This document shows positions 7,286 through 15,045 of a DNA stretch of 29,734 nt, in pieces. The notes below the pieces were generated by a model, which was not told the DNA's origin, did no database searches, and was given only the letters and a program-made list of their open reading frames with translations. The DNA comes from Candidatus Alkanophagales archaeon (GTDB lineage: Archaea; Halobacteriota; Syntropharchaeia; Alkanophagales; B39-G2). The position numbers were made by a program, and so were the translations under genes. The stretch is from assembly GCA_003661185.1 (NCBI GenBank), contig QMVQ01000001.1:1-29734 (forward strand), written 5' to 3'. Every line of letters begins with the position of its first letter. Positions within the stretch are counted from its first letter, which is position 1.

Positions 7286-8461
7286 ATGCCTCGTAAACTG
7301 ATACTCATTCCATGCGCACTGATGCTTGTGGCTTTGCTCCAGCCTGCTTTCACATACACAGGCGGCGGCATCGGCGGCGTTGACGACGAATACGTGACGT
7401 GCCTCGTCATCACGCCGGCGAACGCCACCTTATTCGCTGGAAACGTGCAGCAGTTCACTGCATTCGCAACCGTGCTTGTCGAAAATGGCACCGAGACGAA
7501 GGACGTGACGCATAAGGTCAAATGGCGAGCCACCATCGGCGAGATTGATGAAAATGGCGTATTCCGGGCGCGTAAAGCTGGCGTCGGCGTCGTAAAGGCG
7601 ATATATGGCACCATGTGTGACGAGGCGAGGGTCGTCGTGGAGCACGGTCCTGTCCACACCATTGAAATCACTGTGGAGAACAAAACTGTCATAAGTAGAG
7701 GGGGCGTGCGGAAAAATTCAAGGGTCTTTTTCGGGTTAAAAGCTTACGACCGCGAGGGGAACCCTTTCCTCGTGCCCGAAGCTTGTTGGGAATGCGATGA
7801 CCCAGAAATCGGGCAGGTAAGCGAGGGGATTTTTACGTTTAACCAGTCTAACCCGCTCCTCTTCGACGTGGAGACTGGAGAGTTCAACAGGTCATATCTG
7901 AACGGCTCAATTCCGCCACCTGAGAACGTGACTGTCACGAGGGACGTGATGATTACGGCGTGGGTCGCCTCTGATAAAAAAGCCTCTGTCGTCCTAACGT
8001 TGCATGCGGGAAGCGGCGTCGGCGACGACTACGTGACCACGAACGCCACCGAAGACCCTGAAGAAACAGCGAGCGTGGATGTTGTCCCGAAAATAATGGC
8101 GATTCAGGTTATTGCCGCCAATAACTGGGATTTCGGCACCGTATATCCGGGGACGCCCACCGGCTGGTCGCCCGTCACTTTTAAAAACATAGGGACGTGC
8201 GACGTCATCGTCACGATAAAGCCCCCTGCTGCCGACAGCATTTTCAAATATTTGGAGTTTAAGGACGCCGCCGGCGACATTTATGACGTGAGCGCTTTCA
8301 GCATACTGCTTGAGACGCAGCCGATATATGACGAAATGGGCAGGATTATCGGATTCTCCTCTGAAGAGGTGACGGTGGACGTCAGGTTGAACTTGCCACC
8401 TTCTTACAACTATCCAGAAAGCGTGAAAGAGCCCATAACTTACGTGCTTTCAGCGGTTTAA
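7286..8461 (+). CDS. Secreted protein with bacterial Ig-like (Big_2-type) domain
   Basis: About 391 residues from ATG 7286 (an in-frame GTG lies one codon earlier). An N-terminal signal peptide (LILIPCALMLVALLQPAF) is followed by a Big_2-like module at about residues 35-120, with the typical run ITPANATLFAGNVQQFTA, then W-x-A, GEIDENGVFRARKAG and VKAIYG. The middle region has a CWEC pair and sequons. The C-terminal part (WDFGTVYPGTPTGWSPVTFK onward) looks like another beta-sandwich. No C-terminal membrane helix is seen, so it may be secreted or bound through a partner. The next gene starts within a dozen bases of its stop, implying an operon with the membrane-anchored Ig-like protein. Exact function unknown; a surface or adhesive role is inferred. 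Confidence 0.6.
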   Translation: MPRKLILIPCALMLVALLQPAFTYTGGGIGGVDDEYVTCLVITPANATLFAGNVQQFTAFATVLVENGTETKDVTHKVKWRATIGEIDENGVFRARKAGVGVVKAIYGTMCDEARVVVEHGPVHTIEITVENKTVISRGGVRKNSRVFFGLKAYDREGNPFLVPEACWECDDPEIGQVSEGIFTFNQSNPLLFDVETGEFNRSYLNGSIPPPENVTVTRDVMITAWVASDKKASVVLTLHAGSGVGDDYVTTNATEDPEETASVDVVPKIMAIQVIAANNWDFGTVYPGTPTGWSPVTFKNIGTCDVIVTIKPPAADSIFKYLEFKDAAGDIYDVSAFSILLETQPIYDEMGRIIGFSSEEVTVDVRLNLPPSYNYPESVKEPITYVLSAV

Positions 8462-8471
8462 CGTGGTTAAA

Positions 8472-10181
8472 ATGAGCGGTGCGGCTCTAACTGGCGTGCG
8501 CAAAGCATTTTTAATGCTATTACTGGTTGTAGGCGTGCTGCTACTCGTCACAGCGGTCCAGACTACGCAAGCTGCGAGCATAATAGTGCCCGAGGAGGTA
8601 AAATTTGAGAGGTGTTACGAAAATGCCGTGAGCCGCACTGTAGTGATTTCAAGCATGGATTACGCGGGTAGAGTGCGTGTGAGCGACTTCTGGGCGGAGT
8701 GCGGCGTGGCTGAAAGAAATCCGCTGTTGCATAACAAAAGCGCTGACGACGTTGGCATTTCCATAACCTACGATGAAGAATTTTACATCTCAGAAATGCA
8801 GACCTACAGCCTGACCGTGAGCGTCAGCGCTGCGTCTCCGGACATTTATCACGGCATGCTGCTCTTCGAGCCGCTGGACGCTGCCGGCGACATCATCATT
8901 GCAAGGGCGGTCTGGCTATTCGTAGACGCCCGTGCCGTCGTTCTTCAACAGCCGGAGTCCCCTACGAACAAAACGGACGTTGAAATCCAAGGACTCGCTC
9001 CTCGCAACACGTGCATCGAGATTTACGTGAATGCCGAGCTTGTGAACGTCGCCAGCTCCGACGAACATGGGAATCTCTCTGCGAAAGTGTCCCTTTGCGA
9101 AGGCACAAACGAGATATTCGCTAAAATTTCCGACGTGAACGTAACGTCAAACGTCGTTACCGTGAAGTGTGATACCACTCCGCCAGAGCCGCCGAAGCTC
9201 GACGAGCCGCCTTCACCGGTATATAAAGAAGAAATAGAAATCACGGGGACGGCAGAGCCATATACCACTGTGAAAATTTTCATTAACGGCAACGTAAGCG
9301 GCGAGGCTCTGGCAGTGGCTAGCGGGCGGTTCGAGCTGGAAGTCACGCTTGTCAGAGGCAACAACACGATAACGGCTATTGCGGTCGACGACGCTGACAA
9401 TCCGAGCAACGAATCGGCGCCCGTCTTCGTCGAATACAAGGAACGACCGAAAATAAGGTTAAGCGCAAACCGCACGGTGCTGCCGGCGAACGCCACTGCC
9501 TTACTGACCGCAACGATTTATGAAGGCGACGCCGTCGCCGCCTTGAACATAAGTGTGAAGTTCGAAGTATCCGGAAATGCAACGCTCTCGGCATACGAGG
9601 TAAACGCAACTAACGGAAAAGCTACAACTGAAATGCGAGCTACCAACGCCTGTGGCGGAAGTGTCACCATCACAGCGTCCTCGCCGGAAATGCCAGAAAT
9701 TGAAAAGGGTTCCATAACGGTTACTTTCACTCCAAGCGAGGAACATGTTGAACCAGAGACCCAGCCGTCCACAAACCAAACAGAGCCCCTCGAAAATACA
9801 ATGTTCGCCGAAAACGCAACAGCGGCTGAAAACGCAACGAATGCCACCTCCAACGACGGCGGAGAGTCATCTTTCGCTGCATCCAATTTCGCAGCTTACA
9901 AGAAATCTTGGATTGCAGCACTTGCCGCCGTCATTGCTGTGGTTGCCGTTGTTATCTTTTTGTTAATGCGTCGGAATATTAAGGCTGAAAGCGAGACGGG
10001 AGGCGACATTAAATCAACATGGTCCGTTCTAAATGCCAATAGGAACAAGGACGGCACGTACACGCTTAAAGTCAGCAAGGACGGCAAAGAAACCACGATA
10101 CGAATAAGCAAAGCCTCTTACAAAAAGCTGAAGAAACAAGGTGGCTTGGACATCGGGGGACATTTTTTAAAACTTTTGTAA
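8472..10181 (+). CDS. Membrane-anchored surface protein with several Ig-like domains
   Basis: About 569 residues from ATG 8472 (in-frame GTG at 8463). The N-terminal signal helix is AFLMLLLVVGVLLLVTAVQ. Two successive modules contain the features of Ig-like repeats: one around VEIQGLAPRNTCIEIYVN to AKVSLCEGTNEIFAKI, and another around IEITGTAEPYTTVKIFIN to ELEVTLVRGNNTITAIAV. A Big_1-like segment follows (RTVLPANATALLTATIY to ATTEMRATNACGGSVTI). A Thr/Asn/Glu-rich linker with many sequons leads to a C-terminal membrane helix (SWIAALAAVIAVVAVVIFLL) and a roughly 65-residue basic cytoplasmic tail. It probably stands on the outer face of the cell membrane and may pair with the preceding gene's product. 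The archaellin genes follow about 120 bp later. Confidence 0.6.
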   Translation: MSGAALTGVRKAFLMLLLVVGVLLLVTAVQTTQAASIIVPEEVKFERCYENAVSRTVVISSMDYAGRVRVSDFWAECGVAERNPLLHNKSADDVGISITYDEEFYISEMQTYSLTVSVSAASPDIYHGMLLFEPLDAAGDIIIARAVWLFVDARAVVLQQPESPTNKTDVEIQGLAPRNTCIEIYVNAELVNVASSDEHGNLSAKVSLCEGTNEIFAKISDVNVTSNVVTVKCDTTPPEPPKLDEPPSPVYKEEIEITGTAEPYTTVKIFINGNVSGEALAVASGRFELEVTLVRGNNTITAIAVDDADNPSNESAPVFVEYKERPKIRLSANRTVLPANATALLTATIYEGDAVAALNISVKFEVSGNATLSAYEVNATNGKATTEMRATNACGGSVTITASSPEMPEIEKGSITVTFTPSEEHVEPETQPSTNQTEPLENTMFAENATAAENATNATSNDGGESSFAASNFAAYKKSWIAALAAVIAVVAVVIFLLMRRNIKAESETGGDIKSTWSVLNANRNKDGTYTLKVSKDGKETTIRISKASYKKLKKQGGLDIGGHFLKLL

Positions 10182-10301
10182 AAAATTCTTCTTATTCGTT
10201 AAATAATTTGATTACTTTGAAATAAAATCTTCAATGAAGGGAAAATACTTTAGTATGATGGCGTAATTCATTGTCGTTAATTTGAAAGTGGGGGTGAGAA
10301 C

Positions 10302-10961
10302 ATCCGAAAGGATATAAGAAGTGGACGAAGGCGTAGGAAAGGCTTTACGGGGCTGGAAGCCGCAATCGTATTGACCGCGTTCGTGGTGGTTGCTGCGGTT
10401 TTCAGCTACGTCGTCCTTAACGCCGGCTTCTTCACCACCCAGAAGAGCAAAGAGGTCGTCCACACCGGCGTCGAGCAAGCCACCTCCAGCATCGAACTGA
10501 CCGGTGATGTCGTGGGTTACGGCTGGACTTATAACAGCACTGCGGAACGCTACGAAAACACGCTCGGCACAAACCTAACGGTCGTCAAGTTCTACTTGGA
10601 ACTAACCGCCGGGCAGAACCCTATGGACATGGACGGGCTTGTAGTCTCCTACACCGATAAAGACACGCACGTCGGCAATCTCACGTATAACGCAAGCGCC
10701 ACAGGCACCAGCATGACAGGCAGCACTCTTGGGATGAAGATGGGCGAATGGCATTATTCCATCATAACAACGGCAGGATACGGCGACAACGATAATCTGC
10801 TCGAGCGGGGAGAGAAAGCCGAAATAACCGTTACGCTACCGGACTATGGCGTCACGACGGATGAGCAGTTCATAATAGAGGTCAAACCCGCAAGCGGCGC
10901 AACAATCTCAATAACGAGGAGCGCACCGTCGTCTATAGACAAAGTGATGAACCTGCATTGA
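10302..10961 (+). CDS. flaB1: Archaellin (flagellin) FlaB, first copy, with ATC in the start position
   Basis: Archaellins are type III signal-peptide proteins polymerised into the archaellum filament. From GGC 10341 the protein reads KGFTGLEAAIVLTAFVVVAA, the archaellin pre-pilin cleavage site (G|F) plus hydrophobic core. No ATG, GTG or TTG occurs in frame between the upstream stop (10278-10280) and this core. ATC at 10302 sits 5 bases after GGGGGTG, where the third copy has ATG at a similar distance from the same ribosome binding site. The residues after it, RKDI, match MRKNI of copy two. I therefore place the start at ATC 10302 (219 residues). Either this is a non-canonical or dead start or it is a base error. 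Asn-X-Ser/Thr sequons (NST, NLT, NAS) suggest N-glycosylation. Confidence 0.8.
   Translation: MRKDIRSGRRRRKGFTGLEAAIVLTAFVVVAAVFSYVVLNAGFFTTQKSKEVVHTGVEQATSSIELTGDVVGYGWTYNSTAERYENTLGTNLTVVKFYLELTAGQNPMDMDGLVVSYTDKDTHVGNLTYNASATGTSMTGSTLGMKMGEWHYSIITTAGYGDNDNLLERGEKAEITVTLPDYGVTTDEQFIIEVKPASGATISITRSAPSSIDKVMNLH
10341..10498 (+). repeat. Near-identical archaellin 5' segment, copy 1
   Basis: This 158-bp segment encodes the conserved N-terminal core and is nearly identical to 11004-11161, with only a few silent differences. It also resembles 11749-11906 in the third archaellin. Downstream halves diverge strongly, so the block looks maintained by recent duplication or gene conversion. Confidence 0.8.
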
Positions 10962-10973
10962 GGAGGTGGATGG

Positions 10974-11705
10974 ATGAGAAAAAATATTTTTAACAACAAG
11001 AGGGGCTTTACGGGGCTGGAAGCCGCAATTGTATTGACCGCGTTCGTGGTGGTTGCTGCGGTTTTCAGCTACGTTGTGCTGAACGCCGGCTTCTTCACCA
11101 CCCAGAAGAGCAAAGAGGTCGTCCACACCGGCGTCGAGCAAGCCACCTCCAGCATCGAACTTGCTGGAACGGTCATTGGGCATGGCTGGGAGTATGGTGA
11201 GGTCGTCGGAAGCATCACGGGAACTACGAACGCCGTTGTCGGAACGTGGAACCGCAGTACCTACACGAATCCCAACAACTACACAACGTACTGGTCATAC
11301 TACGCGTGGAACGATACGAACAAGACGCAGCTCGACTCCACGAACCTGACGGTGGTAGAGTTCTACATTCAGCTAACAGCCGGGCAAAATCCGATAGCGT
11401 TGAACAAGCTGACGATAGCATACACCGATAAGGAACTGCACGAGGGCAATCTCACGTATTGCGCTTATGGAAACGCCTCTAAAGGGAACATGACGATGGG
11501 CTGTTGGAATTACACGATAGTCCAAGGGGATTCTGATAACTTGCTGGAGGCAAACGAGCAGGCGAAAATCATAGTTTCGCTGCCGGACTACGGCGTCACT
11601 GCGAACAAAGAATTCACGATAGAAGTGAAGCCAGCATCTGGAGCGTCCATTGCGATAGTGAAAAGAGCGCCAGTCTCCATACACAAATCGGACCCGCTGT
11701 ATTAG
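10974..11705 (+). CDS. flaB2: Archaellin (flagellin) FlaB, second copy
   Basis: A 243-residue archaellin starting at ATG 10974, with GAGGAGGTG 5 bases upstream and only 12 bases after the previous stop. The short basic leader MRKNIFNNKRG precedes the cleavage site and FTGLEAAIVLTAFVVVAAVF core. The variable centre is longer than in the other copies and carries many sequons (NRS, NYT, NLT, NAS, NMT). The C-terminal part (FTIEVKPASGASIAIVKRAP) matches the conserved beta-domain end of archaellins. As filament subunit it would be exported, cleaved by a FlaK/PibD-type peptidase and assembled; no such peptidase gene is in the window. Confidence 0.9.
   Translation: MRKNIFNNKRGFTGLEAAIVLTAFVVVAAVFSYVVLNAGFFTTQKSKEVVHTGVEQATSSIELAGTVIGHGWEYGEVVGSITGTTNAVVGTWNRSTYTNPNNYTTYWSYYAWNDTNKTQLDSTNLTVVEFYIQLTAGQNPIALNKLTIAYTDKELHEGNLTYCAYGNASKGNMTMGCWNYTIVQGDSDNLLEANEQAKIIVSLPDYGVTANKEFTIEVKPASGASIAIVKRAPVSIHKSDPLY
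11004..11161 (+). repeat. Near-identical archaellin 5' segment, copy 2
   Basis: Partner of 10341-10498; the few differences are synonymous (for example ATC/ATT Ile and CTT/CTG Leu). The block ends abruptly at the codons for SSIEL, after which flaB1 and flaB2 diverge. Confidence 0.8.
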
Positions 11706-11715
11706 GGGGTGGAAA

Positions 11716-12273
11716 ATGAGGGCGAAATTGAAATTTAAGAATAAGAAGGGCTTTACGGGGCTGGAAGCCGCAATCGTATTGACGGCGTTCGTCGTCGTCG
11801 CCGCCGTCTTCAGCTACGTCGTCCTCAACGCCGGCTTCTTCACCACCCAGAAATCTCAGGAGGTCGTGCATACCGGCGTGACGCAAGCCACGTCGTCCGT
11901 CGAGTTGCTCGGCGATGTTATCGCTTATGGGAACACTACCAGCGGTAAGGTTGTGAACATAACCTTCACGTTGGCATTGACAGCCGGGCGTCATCCCGTG
12001 GATTTGACTCCCGGGAAAACCGTTATCTCCTACTACGACGCCGATAGATACGTGAACAACGCTACATGGACGCTCACGTTCGTCGGGGACCAGGAAACGG
12101 TGGACAACATTTTGGAGTTTGGAGAGAAGGCGGAGATAAGCGTGAATACGTCGGATTATACCTTGGAAAGAAACGAGCAGTTCACCATAGAAGTGAAGCC
12201 GCCAGAAGGTGCGACGCTGGCTATAACGCGAACGATACCACCAAGTGTTGACACTGTGATGAATCTGCACTAA
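11716..12273 (+). CDS. flaB3: Archaellin (flagellin) FlaB, third copy
   Basis: A 185-residue archaellin from ATG 11716, 4 bases after GGGGGTG and 10 bases after the flaB2 stop. The leader MRAKLKFKNKKG precedes the FTGLEAAIVLTAFVVVAAVF core and cleavage site. It is the shortest copy and has a distinct middle region with sequons (NTT, NIT, NAT, NTS), and the family C-terminus (FTIEVKPPEGATLAITRTIP). Its codon choice in the conserved 5' block differs more from copies one and two. A T-rich tract directly follows the stop, so archaellin transcripts probably end here in part. Confidence 0.88.
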   Translation: MRAKLKFKNKKGFTGLEAAIVLTAFVVVAAVFSYVVLNAGFFTTQKSQEVVHTGVTQATSSVELLGDVIAYGNTTSGKVVNITFTLALTAGRHPVDLTPGKTVISYYDADRYVNNATWTLTFVGDQETVDNILEFGEKAEISVNTSDYTLERNEQFTIEVKPPEGATLAITRTIPPSVDTVMNLH

Positions 12274-12274
12274 C

Positions 12275-12294
12275 TATTTTTCTTTTTATTTTTT
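12275..12294 (+). terminator. T-rich tract between archaellins and accessory fla genes
   Basis: Directly after the flaB3 stop, the sequence contains three T-runs (TTTTT, TTTTT, TTTTTT) in 20 bases. Archaeal RNA polymerase terminates at such oligo-T tracts. Partial read-through here would give much more archaellin mRNA than accessory mRNA, as needed for a filament. Part of it could also serve as a TATA-like element for the next gene at 12310. Confidence 0.6.
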
Positions 12295-12309
12295 ACTTGG
12301 TGATGCGCT

Positions 12310-13197
12310 ATGGGTGGTGAGATAAAAGTAACAAATCTTGGTCATTTGGAAGAAGAAATGAAGCTTCTAAAGGGGGAAATTAAGAAGATACTCATAGACA
12401 TTCGGGAGATCATGAACAACTTAGAGAATCCTTTTAGAAATATGGAAGTGATAAAAGAGATGATAATGAGCGATGAACGAATAGAGGTATTGAAGAATGA
12501 CATTCTTAAGAAGATAAAAGAAGGATACATAAAACCTGAGGTTGATTTGGACAGATTTAAGGAAGAGATATTAGAAAAAATTGAGGAGGAGGCGAAAGCG
12601 AGGCTGAAAGAAGTTGTTAAAGATGCTCAAGTGAAAGAAATTTCGCCGAAGGCACTGGAGGCGGTGAAGGAAGAGATTATTAACGAGCTAACAGAGAGTT
12701 TGGAAAAGTTCGTGGAGGAGAGGTTAAATGCTGCTATGGAGCAAGTGAGGGCCGATGTGTCGAGTGCCGAAGAGCTGAAAGAGGAGATTGAGAGGGCGAG
12801 GGAGCGTCTAAAAAAGGAAGTGGGCAGAGACCTAAGCCACGAAGAGGAGAGGGCGTCGCCTACGAGAGAAGAGCGTATGGCTATTTTGAGGGGTAGGGCG
12901 TTGGAGTCGGGGATTGACGTTCAGAAATTGACTGAGCTCATGCTCTGGACGGACAGAATGCTTTCAATTATAGGACGGGAGCAGCTGAGCCGCATCCTTG
13001 AAATCTACACGCTCACCGGGAACATGCCTGAGAGCGTCAAAGAGCTTATATTAAAGATTTCAGAACTTTCGGATAAGACTCCCAAGCGAGAGATAAGCAT
13101 GAGGGATTGCATACTTGCGGTCTACCATCTTAACAAGGTATTACGGGATGAAGGGCCTGACCCTTTGATATTATCGATGCTTGAGTGGGGGGAGTGA
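12310..13197 (+). CDS. Archaellum accessory protein of the FlaC/FlaD/FlaE type
   Basis: 295 residues. The first ~190 are highly charged and predicted coiled-coil (EEEMKLLKGEIKKILIDI and many KEEI/EEAK heptads). The C-terminal ~95 (from LTELMLWTDRMLSIIGREQL through ILEIYTLTGNMPESVKELIL) resemble the FlaD/E C-terminal domain. In euryarchaeal archaella, FlaC/D/E-type proteins form a cytosolic ring linking motor and chemotaxis, whereas crenarchaea use FlaX. Position after archaellins and before flaG/flaF/flaH fits. Its stop (13195-13197) nearly touches the next start, so translation is likely coupled. The family call is from pattern and position; which of C, D or E, or a fusion, cannot be said. 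Confidence 0.65.
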   Translation: MGGEIKVTNLGHLEEEMKLLKGEIKKILIDIREIMNNLENPFRNMEVIKEMIMSDERIEVLKNDILKKIKEGYIKPEVDLDRFKEEILEKIEEEAKARLKEVVKDAQVKEISPKALEAVKEEIINELTESLEKFVEERLNAAMEQVRADVSSAEELKEEIERARERLKKEVGRDLSHEEERASPTREERMAILRGRALESGIDVQKLTELMLWTDRMLSIIGREQLSRILEIYTLTGNMPESVKELILKISELSDKTPKREISMRDCILAVYHLNKVLRDEGPDPLILSMLEWGE

Positions 13198-13199
13198 GG

Positions 13200-13673
13200 G
13201 TGTCGGAAAGTGTTATAACTGCGGCAATCCTCACTATCGCCTCCGTCATATGCGCCGTTGCTCTGATAAATGTTTTATATCCCTCGGTGGTGAGCGTTGG
13301 TGGCTCGTTCATAACAACTTCTTCTAAATTGAGCGATAAAATAAAAAGCGATATAGAAATAATAAGCGAGGGGAATACCACTGATGTTGTTTACGTATGG
13401 GTAAAAAACGTAGGGAAAACCGAAATTCCACAGGTTGATAATTCGGACTTGTTTTTTGGGCTCGTAGATGATTTTCAAAGAGTAACTTATGACGAAAGCC
13501 TCTCTACGTCGCCAAGCTGGAATTTTACCATTGAAAATGACGACGGCGACGGGCGTTGGGACGTGGGCGAGACCATAAAAATTACAATCAACCAAACGGC
13601 AACGCCTGGGGATTATTATGTCAAATTTGTGATTTACAACGGTGTTTCGGATGAAGATTTTTTCTCGATATGA
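13200..13673 (+). CDS. flaG: Archaellum protein FlaG
   Basis: 157 residues from GTG 13200, preceded by GGGGGAGTGA; in-frame GTG codons at 13185 and 13194 overlap the previous gene. The N-terminal hydrophobic helix (VITAAILTIASVICAVALIN) is followed by SDKIKSDIEIISEGN and VYVWVKNVGKTEI, matching the FlaG pattern of a membrane helix, a DIEII segment and a VKNxG beta-domain. FlaG and FlaF are thought to form a pseudoperiplasmic stator contacting the S-layer. The gene lies in the tight fla operon, here before flaF rather than after it. Confidence 0.78.
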   Translation: MSESVITAAILTIASVICAVALINVLYPSVVSVGGSFITTSSKLSDKIKSDIEIISEGNTTDVVYVWVKNVGKTEIPQVDNSDLFFGLVDDFQRVTYDESLSTSPSWNFTIENDDGDGRWDVGETIKITINQTATPGDYYVKFVIYNGVSDEDFFSI

Positions 13674-13687
13674 GGTGATGCCGGGTA

Positions 13688-14194
13688 ATGGGCTTCGGGG
13701 CTCTAATCGCAACGATAGTCGCCATGACGCTTCTGGTCTCTGCGATGTATGTATTTGTGGCAGGGGGGCATTTCATGAGTGAGACGTTGAACTGTGCGGT
13801 AAAGGAGATGCAATCGTTGAAAGGCGAGCAGATGCGGACGAAAATTGAAATATCAGATGTTAATATCTCAAGCAATACCGACATGAACGTCACTATTAAC
13901 AACACAGGCGAGGAAAGGATTAGGGAATTTTCAAAAATGGACGTCATCGTCTCCTATTATTCGCAGCGAGGAAAGGAGGTGCGGTGGTTGCCATACACGC
14001 AGAGCACACCGCCGAAAAATGATACGTGGGCAGTTGTTAAAATACGTCCTGATGAAATGAACCCCGGAATCTTAGACCCCGCCGAGGCACTGAACATATG
14101 GATAAGATTAAGCTCACCGCTGGATACGAATAAGAGCGGCTGGCTCGTCGTTGCCACGCCGAACGGCGTTAAAACGTCTTCATACCTCGGGTGA
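13688..14194 (+). CDS. flaF: Archaellum stator protein FlaF
   Basis: 168 residues from ATG 13688. It starts MGFGALIATIVAMTLLVSAM, the typical MGF-plus-membrane-helix N-terminus of FlaF, and continues with a beta-domain containing NVTINNTGEERIREF, similar to the NNTGE motif of FlaF. The domain would sit outside the membrane and bind the S-layer. Sequons NIS, NVT, NNT and NDT are present. The stop overlaps the flaH start in TGATG, implying translational coupling. Confidence 0.75.
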   Translation: MGFGALIATIVAMTLLVSAMYVFVAGGHFMSETLNCAVKEMQSLKGEQMRTKIEISDVNISSNTDMNVTINNTGEERIREFSKMDVIVSYYSQRGKEVRWLPYTQSTPPKNDTWAVVKIRPDEMNPGILDPAEALNIWIRLSSPLDTNKSGWLVVATPNGVKTSSYLG

Positions 14195-14949
14195 TGACGA
14201 TGGGGATGGAGGGCTTTGACGAGGAAGAGCTTGAGGATGTGTATAAAAACAAGAAAGTGCTGTCCACCGGAAATTCGGAGATTGATAAGAAGATGGGTGG
14301 CGGCATCCCCGTAGGCTCGCTCACGCTCATAGAGGGTCCGAATGACAGTGGGAAGAGCGTGCTTTCACAGCAAATCATGTGGGGCGGACTCCAGCAGGGC
14401 TTCACTATGGCTTATTACACTACGGAAAACACGGTCAAGAGTTTGATAAAGCAAATGGAGAGCCTCTCCTTAGACATCTCCGACTACTTTATCCTTGGAA
14501 GAATCAAAATATTCCCGATTCACCTGAAGGGCATAGAACTGAGCTTTCCGCTCCTCGAATACTTGCTGAAAAGCATGAAGGTCTTGGAGGAGGAGGTCAC
14601 GATAATAGACTCACTTACTGTGTTCTTAACGACTTTAGAGCACGCAGAGTCCTCAGAATCGGATATTATTAACTTCTTTGCAAGTTGCAAGAGTTTGTGC
14701 GACGAAGGCAAGACTATCTTAATAACGGCGCACGAATACGCGTTTTCAGAGGAGTTACTCGTTAGGATACGCTCGATTTGCGACGGACACATCCGCCTTA
14801 GAATAGAGGAGGTCGGGACGCAGCTCATGAAGACGATGGAGGTTGCGAAGATGCGTGGCGCTGACAGGACCACCGGCAACATTATCAGCTTTGACGTAGA
14901 GCCGGGCTTCGGCTTGCGTATCATCCCGATTTCGCGGGCGAAGGCTTGA
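14194..14949 (+). CDS. flaH: Archaellum motor ATPase-like protein FlaH
   Basis: 251 residues from ATG 14194 (overlapping the flaF stop); an in-frame GTG lies one codon upstream. It has the KaiC-like FlaH signature: Walker A variant EGPNDSGKSVLSQQ near residue 49, a Walker B-like VTIIDSLTVFL, and AHEYAF. FlaH binds ATP and forms a ring on FlaI, and is essential for archaellum assembly in studied species. In known operons flaI and flaJ follow flaH, but here the next gene is a metabolic enzyme on the same strand about 100 bp away. Confidence 0.88.
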   Translation: MTMGMEGFDEEELEDVYKNKKVLSTGNSEIDKKMGGGIPVGSLTLIEGPNDSGKSVLSQQIMWGGLQQGFTMAYYTTENTVKSLIKQMESLSLDISDYFILGRIKIFPIHLKGIELSFPLLEYLLKSMKVLEEEVTIIDSLTVFLTTLEHAESSESDIINFFASCKSLCDEGKTILITAHEYAFSEELLVRIRSICDGHIRLRIEEVGTQLMKTMEVAKMRGADRTTGNIISFDVEPGFGLRIIPISRAKA

Positions 14950-15019
14950 TTCCCAGACAAGAAGCGTCGCCAGATTCGTGCGGGGGAGGGACGCAGACCG
15001 CTCGCCACGAGTCGGTATT

Positions 15020-15030
15020 AACTTAAAAAC
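15020..15030 (+). promoter_or_regulatory. Possible TATA box for the acyl-CoA synthetase alpha gene
   Basis: AACTTAAAAAC is centred about 21 bp before ATG 15046, a spacing close to that of the other TATA boxes in the window. The short intergenic region otherwise shows no clear ribosome binding site. Confidence 0.4.
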
Positions 15031-15045
15031 GGCGTTAGAAAGATT

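Noticed and set aside
11614..12270. 218-codon minus-strand frame opposite the third archaellin
   Set aside because: It is antisense to a clear archaellin gene and has a Cys/Arg/His-rich composition typical of GC-rich shadow frames.
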